Origin: PRDV01 sp963710865
Lineage (GTDB): Bacteria > Babelota > Babeliae > Babelales > Babelaceae
Assembly (NCBI GenBank): GCA_963710865.1
Contig: CAVQBR010000001.1
Span: 123,836-187,835 of the forward strand
Reading direction: 5' to 3'
DNA length: 64,000 nucleotides
Shown: positions 24,584 to 32,610 of the stretch, one piece after another
How the letters are laid out: each line of letters opens with the position of its first letter
Position numbering within the stretch: the stretch's first letter is position 1
Translations under genes and position numbers: made by a program
Notes under the pieces: generated by a model
Seen by the model: only the letters and a program-made list of their open reading frames with translations
Database searches by the model: none
What the model was told of the DNA's origin: nothing

Positions 24584-26005
24584 TTAACGCAAGCCTTGCT
24601 GACTCTTATATTTCTCTAATACCCGATCTCGCAGAACCTCTTTCTGCGTTATCCCTTCTTCAATTTGTAGCTCATAAGCATAGGCGAGCAATGCACCCAT
24701 TTGCTTTCCAGCGGGTACCACATCTTGAATATCTCTACCGCGCAGGATAGGCTCTGGGCGAGAAAGAGCCTGAGCTTCATGAGCTCGTTTCAAAAATTCC
24801 CCTAAAAAGTGAGGAGTCGTCGTAAGAGGACAATGGCCTTGTCCATTGCGACCACGTCTATCTGCAAGCGAAAGGCGAGCAAGCATCTCAATGTTCGTAT
24901 ACTTTGCAAGCTTTATAGCCAACCTACGATAGGCTGGTAGTCCAGCACCTTGTTTGATAAATTGTCCAGGAACCATATGATACTTCACCAAGAGACTTAC
25001 TGTCTCAATGAGTTTCTTATGAGAAGTAATACGTCTCAAGAGTGCTCGAGCAAGAGGCACACTCGCTTGAGCATGTCCTGGGCTTTTAAACTTTCCATCT
25101 TTAATGATTGTGGTAGATACTTTCCCCAGATCATGACAAAGTGCAGCGTAGATCAGAATAATCCGTTGCTCGGGAGTTCCTTCGATTCGTGCTGCGGCAT
25201 CGACCGATTGCATAAGATGTTCAAAAACATCACCTTCTGGATGCCAATGCGGCTCCTGCTTGATAGACTGGGTATGAGCAAGCTCTGGTAGAATTTCATG
25301 AAGACGACCAAGGCCTGAGAGCCAGCGGAGCCCAAGGGATGGACAAGTACTGAGAAGAAAAAGCTTTTCAAACTCTGCTTCAATTCGTTCAACCGAGACT
25401 TGAGAAATATCCATGCGGCTGCAGAGGCTTTCAAGAGCGGCATCAGGCTTCATAGCAAAGCGGCCAATAAATTGCATAACCCTATAAAAGCGCAGGGGGT
25501 CTTCGCTGAAAAAAGAAAGATCGGGCGACCGTAACAGTCCTTGCTGTATATCTTCCCTTCCATGAAATGGATCGATAAATTCACCTGTTCTTAACTCAAT
25601 AGCCATTGCATTCATTGTTACATCACGCCTGCGAAGAGCTTCATCTATCTTCATAGCAGGATCGAGAAATACCTGGGGCTTCCTCCCTCCTAAATCTGTA
25701 CGAGGGAGTGCCCAATCTATGGGAAGACCAGGCAGCTTGAGCACCCCAAAAGATTTGCCGACAAAGCTCACTGGGCTGAATGTACTCAGGAGCGCTGCAA
25801 GTTGATCGAGATTCATCCAATGAACCTCAATATCGAGATCATGAATGGGGAGTCCCATAACAATATCGCGAACAGCTCCTCCCACAAGATAAGCCGCACC
25901 TCCATCTTTATAAATAGCATCTATTATACGTGCGATAAGAGGATATTGAGCAAAAACAACTGCAAGCGCTTGTTCAATATTTTGTAAATTTTGTGTAGAC
26001 TGCAT
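24584..26005 (-). CDS. cca: CCA-adding enzyme/poly(A) polymerase family with HD domain
   Basis: Class II nucleotidyltransferase that would add or repair the CCA end of tRNA; poly(A) polymerase activity is the alternative. The 473 residues show the signature LVGGAVRD at 40-47, the metal-binding DLDIE at 56-60, RRRDVTMNAMA at 125-135, and an HD phosphohydrolase domain with LCHDLGKVS near residue 290. The last ~120 residues are duplicated at 20785-21137. The final residues differ between copies (SQQGLR here, SQR in the duplicate). It is divergent from the 26038 gene across only 32 bases. Confidence 0.88.
   Translation of the reverse strand: MQSTQNLQNIEQALAVVFAQYPLIARIIDAIYKDGGAAYLVGGAVRDIVMGLPIHDLDIEVHWMNLDQLAALLSTFSPVSFVGKSFGVLKLPGLPIDWALPRTDLGGRKPQVFLDPAMKIDEALRRRDVTMNAMAIELRTGEFIDPFHGREDIQQGLLRSPDLSFFSEDPLRFYRVMQFIGRFAMKPDAALESLCSRMDISQVSVERIEAEFEKLFLLSTCPSLGLRWLSGLGRLHEILPELAHTQSIKQEPHWHPEGDVFEHLMQSVDAAARIEGTPEQRIILIYAALCHDLGKVSTTIIKDGKFKSPGHAQASVPLARALLRRITSHKKLIETVSLLVKYHMVPGQFIKQGAGLPAYRRLAIKLAKYTNIEMLARLSLADRRGRNGQGHCPLTTTPHFLGEFLKRAHEAQALSRPEPILRGRDIQDVVPAGKQMGALLAYAYELQIEEGITQKEVLRDRVLEKYKSQQGLR
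24598..24945. repeat. 348-bp perfect direct repeat, copy B
   Basis: Lies inside the intact nucleotidyltransferase gene and is identical to 20790-21137. Absence of any substitution implies recent duplication or ongoing gene conversion. Confidence 0.95.
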
Positions 26006-26037
26006 TATGGTTTGTAAACTCTTTAAAGGATTTTATT

Positions 26038-26829
26038 ATGAATAAAAAATTCGTCATCTTCCTTCTCTGTACTCAGATATACCATAGAAGCCTCTTTAGT
26101 TTCAACATTGGAACAATCTGGCAAAAAACCGAACAAGAACAGATTGTGAAAGAATACGATGTAGAACCTCATTGCACTATCACCCTTTCAAACAACACTG
26201 GTTCCTGCCATGTCAAACATTGGAATCAACCTAAAATACGCATTGAAGCAGTCAAAAAGGGATCAAGCCAAGATCTGAAAAATACAACACTTTCTTGTTC
26301 AGCAAAAGGTACCGACGCATCGATTATAACACGAGTAGCAACGGATCAAAAGCCGGCGCAAGTTACTTATACGCTCACGCTTCCTGAGGATGCTACCCTG
26401 CGAATCACGCAGGCACAAGGGCCAGTCAAAGTAAAGGGTATTACCGGAGATATAGATATTTCTCTGGAAGAAGGCTCAATCGAAATTACCGACTCAGAAA
26501 AAACGGTAACTGCAAAAACGGGCCTGGGCGATATTATTGTGCACCAAAAGAAATTTGATGATCCGTACAGTATCTTTTTACAATCGCATCGTGGTAATAT
26601 TACCTTACACTTACCAAGCGAAACGAAAGCTACGCTACAAGCAAAGACACATGCTGGAAGTATTCTGTCAGATCATCTCGTAACCCTTGCGCCGTTATCA
26701 CTGAAATTAAATAAGGATGAATGGGAACGATTGAAAAAAAATATTGAGGGGACCCTCGGTGGACTAAAAGGTGGAGCGCCTATTACACTCGAAGCTACTA
26801 AGGGAACAATTAGATTAAAAGAATATTGA
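26038..26829 (+). CDS. Exported DUF4097-like beta-structured protein
   Basis: The 263-residue protein has a hydrophobic N-terminal export signal (about residues 1-20) and then regular beta-strand repeats of the type VKGITGDIDISLEEGSIEI and AKTGLGDIIVHQKK, which match the DUF4097 putative-adhesin (right-handed beta-helix) pattern. No catalytic motif is visible. An AAAGGAT site precedes the ATG. It is divergently arranged with cca, and its stop codon touches the 3' end of the opposite-strand tRNA-Ala gene. Confidence 0.75.
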   Translation: MNKKFVIFLLCTQIYHRSLFSFNIGTIWQKTEQEQIVKEYDVEPHCTITLSNNTGSCHVKHWNQPKIRIEAVKKGSSQDLKNTTLSCSAKGTDASIITRVATDQKPAQVTYTLTLPEDATLRITQAQGPVKVKGITGDIDISLEEGSIEITDSEKTVTAKTGLGDIIVHQKKFDDPYSIFLQSHRGNITLHLPSETKATLQAKTHAGSILSDHLVTLAPLSLKLNKDEWERLKKNIEGTLGGLKGGAPITLEATKGTIRLKEY

Positions 26830-26905
26830 TGGTGGAGTTGACGGGATTCGAACCCGTCGCCTCATGAATGCCATCCATGCGCTCTACCAAATGAGCTACA
26901 ACCCC
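26830..26905 (-). tRNA. tRNA-Ala(GGC)
   Basis: The 76-nt gene, with CCA encoded, folds as a standard cloverleaf. Acceptor GGGGTTG pairs with CAACTCC and includes the G3:U70 identity pair of alanine tRNAs. The anticodon loop ATGGCAT gives anticodon GGC, and the T arm GACGGGTTCGAATCCCGTC is normal. It is adjacent to the stop of the convergent gene with no gap. Confidence 0.95.
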
Positions 26906-26956
26906 ATGAGTATAAGTGTACGTAATAGGCATAAAATTGCAAGGGATTGACTACTA

Positions 26957-28771
26957 ATGATAGCCTTTTTGTTCTTACTGAGCTGTGCTCTCTATGGCTC
27001 TGAACTAACTCATACCAGTAAAAAAGTAAACGATAAGATGCAGCAGATTTCTCTGCAATTTACGCTCAAACCAGGTGAATACCTCTACAAAGAAAGCCTG
27101 GTAATAACAGCAAATAATCCAGCAGTAAGGCTGACACCTGCTTTACCTTCAGTACAACCGGTCTCATTTTTTGATACCACGTCAAAAAAACAACGACTCG
27201 GGTACAAAGACGCAGTCGCCTTTTCCCTTACTGCTGAAAAACAAGGAACTGCCCCACTTGAAAAAGCACAGCTCCATACCCAGTATCGCACAAATACAAA
27301 TGCTGGGCCCCAGCATGCGAGTATCGATCTTTCCTTTGATCAGCCCCGCCCACAAGTCACGTCTCCTGCTCTTTCATTGCCTGTTTCACAAGAAAGAACA
27401 ACACAACCTGCTCCTTCCTGTGAGCCGCCACAGCCCTCACTGGTAGGCTCATTTGTACAGAAAATGACCAACGCTTTTCATGCGACGGTCGCTCACACCA
27501 AGCAGACGCTCTCGTCCCTTTTTTCAACAACAGGTTCACCGCTGTTACGTTTTTTTGCGGCATTCTTATTAGGGGTGCTCTTAAGCTTAACTCCCTGTAT
27601 TTATCCGATGATTCCTATTACGGTAGGTATTTTAGGGGCAAGTGGAACAAGTTCAGCATTTAAAAATTTCTTGCTGGCTGCATCCTATACCCTTGGAATC
27701 TCAACAACATTTGCTCTCTTGGGTCTCGTAGCCGCATTAGGCAGCTGCGTTTTTGGAGAACTGCAAGGAAGTCCCTTCCTCATTGTACCGCTCGCACTCC
27801 TCCTTATATATTTCGGTCTTTCGATGTTCGATATTATTCAGTTACGCATCCCTTCTTTCCTACAGCCAAAAACTAAGGTAAAGGGCGGCTCCGCGCTTTC
27901 TGCATATCTCTTTGGAGCCGTAAGTGGAACGGTTGCATCACCCTGCCTCTCACCAGGGCTGGTACTCATTCTAAACTATGTAGCTCATAGAACTCAGCAT
28001 TTCACTGGGTACCTTGAAGGCTTACTCTTACTCTTTATCTTTGGCGTGGGTTCCAGTTTACCCTTACTTATCATCGGCACCTTTTCAGGTTCATTGCACG
28101 TATTACCCCGCGCGGGCCAATGGATGGTCGAAATTAAAAAGCTGGTTGGAATTATGCTTATTAGTATGGCATTCTATCATCTCTCACACTTGGAAAGATG
28201 GGTCCCCTGGTATATCCTCGTCTGGTTCGTAGTGCTCGCCTTTCTTGCACTTGGGGTCTATTATTATTCAAGCATAAAAGCACACGAGAACAAATGGATG
28301 GCCAGATATAAAAATGGCATGGGAACGGCCCTTATCATAGGTGCTTGTATTTTAATGCTCCAGGGCGAAAAAGCTGTCTATGACCATATGCATCCTATTG
28401 AGCATCCAGCATGGCTGCATGACTATGATAAAGCACACGAACAAGCACTCAAGGAGGGCAAGCTTCTCTTTATCGACATCGGAGCTACTTACTGTAGTAC
28501 CTGCGTCTCCTTTGATAAGCGCATCTTCACAGAAACGAAAATAGAAGAGGCCTTAAAGAGCTACGTACAACTCAAGATTAACTCAGATGTAGATACAAAG
28601 GCCTATGACCAAGTAAAAGCGCCCCATGGATCATATATCGAAGGATTCCCAACATATTTGGTTGTTGATCCACAAACAAATACGATCCTTAAAAAATGGA
28701 GCATAGACATCGATGACCTGAGCATCGAAGGGCTTGTCCTTGCACTTGAAACGATACGCAAAAAAGAGTAA
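26957..28771 (+). CDS. dsbD: Thiol:disulfide interchange protein DsbD
   Basis: Inner-membrane protein that passes electrons from cytoplasmic thioredoxin to periplasmic partners. The 604 residues contain an N-terminal periplasmic beta domain (about 20-130), a Pro/Ser-rich linker, a membrane domain (about 190-470) with the two redox cysteines C214 (SLTPCIYPM) and C330 (ASPCLSPG), and a C-terminal thioredoxin domain with CSTC at 513-516. The 116-residue spacing of the membrane cysteines is as in known DsbD. The N-terminal domain is short and I do not see its own Cys pair clearly. Its presence fits the many secreted Cys-containing proteins around it. Confidence 0.93.
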   Translation: MIAFLFLLSCALYGSELTHTSKKVNDKMQQISLQFTLKPGEYLYKESLVITANNPAVRLTPALPSVQPVSFFDTTSKKQRLGYKDAVAFSLTAEKQGTAPLEKAQLHTQYRTNTNAGPQHASIDLSFDQPRPQVTSPALSLPVSQERTTQPAPSCEPPQPSLVGSFVQKMTNAFHATVAHTKQTLSSLFSTTGSPLLRFFAAFLLGVLLSLTPCIYPMIPITVGILGASGTSSAFKNFLLAASYTLGISTTFALLGLVAALGSCVFGELQGSPFLIVPLALLLIYFGLSMFDIIQLRIPSFLQPKTKVKGGSALSAYLFGAVSGTVASPCLSPGLVLILNYVAHRTQHFTGYLEGLLLLFIFGVGSSLPLLIIGTFSGSLHVLPRAGQWMVEIKKLVGIMLISMAFYHLSHLERWVPWYILVWFVVLAFLALGVYYYSSIKAHENKWMARYKNGMGTALIIGACILMLQGEKAVYDHMHPIEHPAWLHDYDKAHEQALKEGKLLFIDIGATYCSTCVSFDKRIFTETKIEEALKSYVQLKINSDVDTKAYDQVKAPHGSYIEGFPTYLVVDPQTNTILKKWSIDIDDLSIEGLVLALETIRKKE

Positions 28772-28958
28772 TTGAGTTGATCCAAGCCATCTCAACTTCA
28801 GTTAGCGAGAAGTCTTCTCATTTTAAGTGCGAGAATAGTGACGTCCTTTTACTAAACCAGTTATGCCACGCTGAAATGAGATTTTGTTATTCAAGTGATG
28901 GCACTTAGGCTTTCACTTTATCAGATGATGATGAGTAGCAGACCTAATAAGAATTTCA

Positions 28959-29306
28959 TTAAAGCCCTTCATGGGCACATCGAAGGAGTACTGGAGCAGC
29001 ATTGAGATAGAACGGCAACTGGCACCCAACTGGATCACTCGATGGCACTATGAAATTCACGATGCGCCAATCTACCTCACTCCGACAGCTGGATTTTCGG
29101 CGCAGAAGAGGGCAAGGCACTTGAGTATATTCCACCCGACCTTCTATCAGGACCAGGCTAGTGTAATTATCACTGCGGGAAGGACTCTTGTTGGCCGGGA
29201 TAGTATGAAGTATCAGGTTCAGTGTCAGGACGACCATTAAAATAATGCTCAGCCAAAAGACACATTGCCTTCTAGCTTCGCACCGAACCGTTTCTGCCTG
29301 CAACAT
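28959..29306 (-). CDS. Possible small membrane protein, doubtful
   Basis: A 115-residue frame has a hydrophobic helix (about residues 17-36) and then a segment RSDNYTSLVLIEGRVEYTQV reminiscent of small one-helix proteins. There is no good ribosome site, and an 89-residue frame overlaps it on the other strand. It may be a decayed gene or chance. The rest of the 28772-29429 gap shows only the promoter at 29306. Confidence 0.25.
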   Translation of the reverse strand: MLQAETVRCEARRQCVFWLSIILMVVLTLNLILHTIPANKSPSRSDNYTSLVLIEGRVEYTQVPCPLLRRKSSCRSEVDWRIVNFIVPSSDPVGCQLPFYLNAAPVLLRCAHEGL

Positions 29307-29334
29307 TTACAAATAAAATATTTTTTGCTATGAT
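29306..29334 (+). promoter_or_regulatory. Promoter of the F-box-like/WD-repeat gene
   Basis: TTTACA (29306-29311), 17 bases, then TATGAT (29329-29334), followed by a leader of about 90 bases to the ATG at 29430. Confidence 0.6.
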
Positions 29335-29429
29335 TGTCTTGTGAGTAAAAAAGAAACTCTCATATGACATCTGATCAAAGCCCTTCTCAAGGGGCTAATC
29401 CATTAGATGATCTTTGAAAGGCAAATACT

Positions 29430-30899
29430 ATGTCAATTGCTCGCTTTATCATCTTCCTCTGCCTAGCAGCTCCGCTGAAGGCAATGCAGAAAGTAAAAAA
29501 CGACCAGAACTTTCCCTATGCATCACTTTGCTCGCAAAGTTCTGCTTCAAGACTCAGCTATCTAGAATTTCTTCCTCAAGATGTTGCAATGAAAATACTC
29601 AACTTATTGACGGCAGATCGTCGATTGAACTCAGTACTACCACCACGCGCCGAGGTCCTGTTAAACAGAGGCTCTGACAACGGTGTCTATGCAGCGTCCC
29701 TTTCTCCAAATGGGCAGATTGCACTAAGTGGATCACAAAATGGCATGGCACACTTATTTGATTTAGTAAATCAATCGGTACTGCCTCTTAACATTGCAAC
29801 GGGAGGAACCATAATGCCAGCTGCCATCACTCCCAATGGCAGATATGCCCTCCTTGCAGACTGCGAATTGATTAAAGTTTTAGATCTGCGTGAGGTGAAG
29901 AATATTCGTACACTGAGCTTAGCTCATCATGTACAGTCGTTCGCCGTTACACCAGATAGCAAATGGGTTATAGCAGGCGGCTGGGATCAGAACGCCAAGG
30001 TCTGGGATCTCACGACTAGTCAGGTGGGAGATATCACACCCTCAGCTGTTCTTGGAGGACATGGGTGCTTCGTAAGCGCCGTAGCCATAAGCGCTGATGG
30101 CAGGTGTGCTTTAACCAAGGCAGATAAAAATAAAGTCTTCCTTTGGGATCTTATCGAACCCGTTTTGCCCGTCGCGACGCTTGAAATACCCAACGATGAA
30201 ATAGGTGAAATTGCTATGACAGAGGATGGAAGATACGGACTTACCGGATCAGCACGAGGAATACCCACACTCTGGGATCTCTCCGACTATGGTAAAACTT
30301 TTTATCATCTTGTCAGCACCTCATCCTGCGTCAAAAAAGTAGCCATCACTCGCGATGGAAAGAGAGCCATAACCGCTTCAAACACTACAATAATGGTCTA
30401 CGATCTACAGAACAAAGAAGGTTCTCTCATTCATCCCTTGGCGACTTTTCAAGCGCATCGATTGTGGATACGCTCATTGTCTATCACGGGAGACTGGGGT
30501 CTAACTGCATCGGAAGACGGCACGGCCTTCGTATGCAACCTCATAGACCCGACAATTGCATTTCGATTAGACAGCAATGTAGACCATCTCCATTGCGCTG
30601 CAATGACACCCGATTGTCGATTAGCTCTCACGGGAGGAGTACGTGGGATTGTGCATCTATGGGATTTGTCGCCAGCTACGAATCCGAAGAACAAGCTTTC
30701 TCTCTTGCAGCTGACATTAATAATCTCACTCTGCAACAGCTCTCAACTGCTCAGAGATGAAGAGAAGCTGTTCTATAAAGCAGAGTTAGAAAAGATTACC
30801 AATGAACAGATCAGACATGAAGTTCTTGGTTACTTTACGCAAAGGCTTGCTCCCAATAGATCAGATGAAATCGGTGGAGCCCCGAATCAAGTCGAGTAA
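29430..30899 (+). CDS. Secreted protein with N-terminal F-box-like motif and WD40-type repeats
   Basis: The 489-residue protein has a signal peptide (about residues 1-19). Residues 43-68 read LSYLEFLPQDVAMKILNLL followed by TADRRL, an F-box-like pattern (LP-x2-V-x3-IL-x-LL). From about residue 85 to 420 come WD40-type blades with the terminal WDL or FDL dipeptides: MAHLFDL, NAKVWDLTTS, KVFLWDLIEP, IPTLWDLSDY, TIMVYDL, IVHLWDLSPA. In eukaryotes F-box plus WD40 proteins (FBW class) select substrates for SCF ubiquitin ligases. Motif and order are seen; the role is inferred. A GAAAGG site precedes the ATG. Confidence 0.82.
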   Translation: MSIARFIIFLCLAAPLKAMQKVKNDQNFPYASLCSQSSASRLSYLEFLPQDVAMKILNLLTADRRLNSVLPPRAEVLLNRGSDNGVYAASLSPNGQIALSGSQNGMAHLFDLVNQSVLPLNIATGGTIMPAAITPNGRYALLADCELIKVLDLREVKNIRTLSLAHHVQSFAVTPDSKWVIAGGWDQNAKVWDLTTSQVGDITPSAVLGGHGCFVSAVAISADGRCALTKADKNKVFLWDLIEPVLPVATLEIPNDEIGEIAMTEDGRYGLTGSARGIPTLWDLSDYGKTFYHLVSTSSCVKKVAITRDGKRAITASNTTIMVYDLQNKEGSLIHPLATFQAHRLWIRSLSITGDWGLTASEDGTAFVCNLIDPTIAFRLDSNVDHLHCAAMTPDCRLALTGGVRGIVHLWDLSPATNPKNKLSLLQLTLIISLCNSSQLLRDEEKLFYKAELEKITNEQIRHEVLGYFTQRLAPNRSDEIGGAPNQVE

Positions 30900-30939
30900 C
30901 CACTGGCAAGACCCTGATTACTCGGACTCTGTAGATTCT

Positions 30940-31272
30940 TTACGCACCCTTAAAATGATCTTTCTTTTTAGCTTCATCAACCATGCGCTCTTTTGCACGC
31001 CTGATTTCTTTAATCATCTTGTCAGTTACCCGATCAATCTCCTGATACATTTCGGGTCCTTCATGATGAGCAACGAGTTCATAATTCGGGGTCTTCACGC
31101 GCAATTCAACATGGTGATGAGCATGTACCGTTGATGGCTCTAGAACCAAGTCTATATAAATAGGCGTTCGTTCTCCTTCAAGCACTTTTTCTACCTTTTC
31201 AAGATGCTTATTAGCAAATTCCTCAAGTACTGGCGTATTTTCCATTCCTCTAAAGGCAATGCGCTTTTGCAT
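30940..31272 (-). CDS. hpf: Ribosome hibernation promoting factor
   Basis: The 110-residue protein (MQKRIAFRGMENTPVLEEFA) has the HPF/RaiA fold pattern with a beta strand of charged residues, HVELRVKTPNYELVAHHEG and MYQEIDRVTDKMIKEIRRAKER, and lacks the long C-terminal extension, so it is the short form. I chose 31272 because AAGGAG lies nine bases before it; the frame runs on to 31320 without a better site. It is the last gene after dnaX and der, with a 13-base gap. Confidence 0.9.
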   Translation of the reverse strand: MQKRIAFRGMENTPVLEEFANKHLEKVEKVLEGERTPIYIDLVLEPSTVHAHHHVELRVKTPNYELVAHHEGPEMYQEIDRVTDKMIKEIRRAKERMVDEAKKKDHFKGA

Positions 31273-31285
31273 GATCGTTCTCTCC

Positions 31286-32602
31286 TTAACTTTTTTTGAT
31301 AATAAACTTAACCGGTACACCTACCATATCATACTCCGAACGCAAAAGATTTTCAAAGAAATTCAACTGCGATGGTCCAAACCACAAGGGTTCATTTACT
31401 TTCATTTCTATAGTCATCGGCGCTGTTCGTGTTTGTTTCACTTTATACACATGCAAAAGCTTCGTTTTTGCATACAATGGCTTTTGAGCCAACTTCTCCT
31501 TAAAGAGCTTGGTCAACTTCGTATCATCTAGTTTTTGACTATATCGTTCCCATACTTTTTGTATAAGCGGCATTACTTTGCCTACATTCTTGTCAGTCTT
31601 ACAGGATATGTTGATAACAGGTATCTTCTTCATTAAATGTTTATAGTATTCAAAGCAGCGCTCAAGATCAGCAGCACTTTGCTCAGTCATCAAATCATAT
31701 TTATTAATGACCAAGATAAATGCTTTATAATGTTCAGTAAATGCATAAAATGCTAACTTCAATTCTTGGTCTACCATTGTATGAGATGATCCATCGATCA
31801 ACAGCAAAATAATATGAGACTTTTTAAGAGCATGGAAGGCACTCTGCACCATAAGCGGCTCGAGTTCACCAGATACTGCACGCTTCCTGCGAATCCCCGG
31901 GGTATCAGTAATCTGTATTGTTTCCTTATAAAACATAATCTGTTCCGAAAATGCCTCCCTCGTCGTTCCCGCTACTTCAGAGACGAGTGCACGTTCTTCT
32001 TGTAATAGGGCATTCATAAGTGAAGATTTACCAACATTGGGTTTACCCAGAAGCATAACTCGAAATGAGGGCTCAACACTGGCTGCATGGGAAACATGCT
32101 CAGGAACGAGGCTAACAACTGCGTCTAACAGATCCTCTATTCCTTTACCGTGCTCAGCAGACAGTTCAATCGTTCGGTCAAAGTCAAGCTGCTGAAACTC
32201 ATAGCTCTGCTCTTGCGCTTGCTTACTATCCATTTTGTTGATAGCAAGGACGACGGGCTTTCCTACCTTATGAAGGTAGATCGCTATCTCTCGATCTTCA
32301 GGAATAAGACCAACTGTCCCATCAACCATGAATATGATCACATCTGCATCCTCAACGAGCGCAAGTACTTTTGTTCTCACCTTTTCAAACAGTGGATCAT
32401 TCGATTTTCGTAAATGAATTCCTCCGCTATCGATAAGATCGAAGGGCATACCCTTCCATTCCACTTCCTCTTTTATGTAATCACGAGTAACACCTTCATA
32501 ATCGAGTGTAATACTCTTAATGCGTACAGATATGCGATTAAAAAGCGTTGATTTACCAACGTTCATTCTTCCAACTATAACCACCGAGGCTTTTGAACTC
32601 AT
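31286..32602 (-). CDS. der: GTPase Der (EngA), ribosome assembly
   Basis: The 438-residue protein carries two tandem GTPase domains: first P-loop GRMNVGKST near residue 11 with DLIDSGG and NKMD, second P-loop GKPNVGKSS near residue 187 with DTPG and NKYD, followed by the C-terminal KH-like domain (from about 350). This double-G-domain layout is unique to Der, which assists 50S maturation. A TAAGGAG site precedes the ATG, and it begins eight bases past the dnaX stop. Confidence 0.96.
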   Translation of the reverse strand: MSSKASVVIVGRMNVGKSTLFNRISVRIKSITLDYEGVTRDYIKEEVEWKGMPFDLIDSGGIHLRKSNDPLFEKVRTKVLALVEDADVIIFMVDGTVGLIPEDREIAIYLHKVGKPVVLAINKMDSKQAQEQSYEFQQLDFDRTIELSAEHGKGIEDLLDAVVSLVPEHVSHAASVEPSFRVMLLGKPNVGKSSLMNALLQEERALVSEVAGTTREAFSEQIMFYKETIQITDTPGIRRKRAVSGELEPLMVQSAFHALKKSHIILLLIDGSSHTMVDQELKLAFYAFTEHYKAFILVINKYDLMTEQSAADLERCFEYYKHLMKKIPVINISCKTDKNVGKVMPLIQKVWERYSQKLDDTKLTKLFKEKLAQKPLYAKTKLLHVYKVKQTRTAPMTIEMKVNEPLWFGPSQLNFFENLLRSEYDMVGVPVKFIIKKS

Positions 32603-32610
32603 CGTACTCC

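Noticed and set aside
28971..29240. 89-residue open frame on the plus strand
   Set aside because: No ribosome site or recognisable pattern, and it overlaps an equally open frame on the other strand; coding status cannot be decided from sequence alone.
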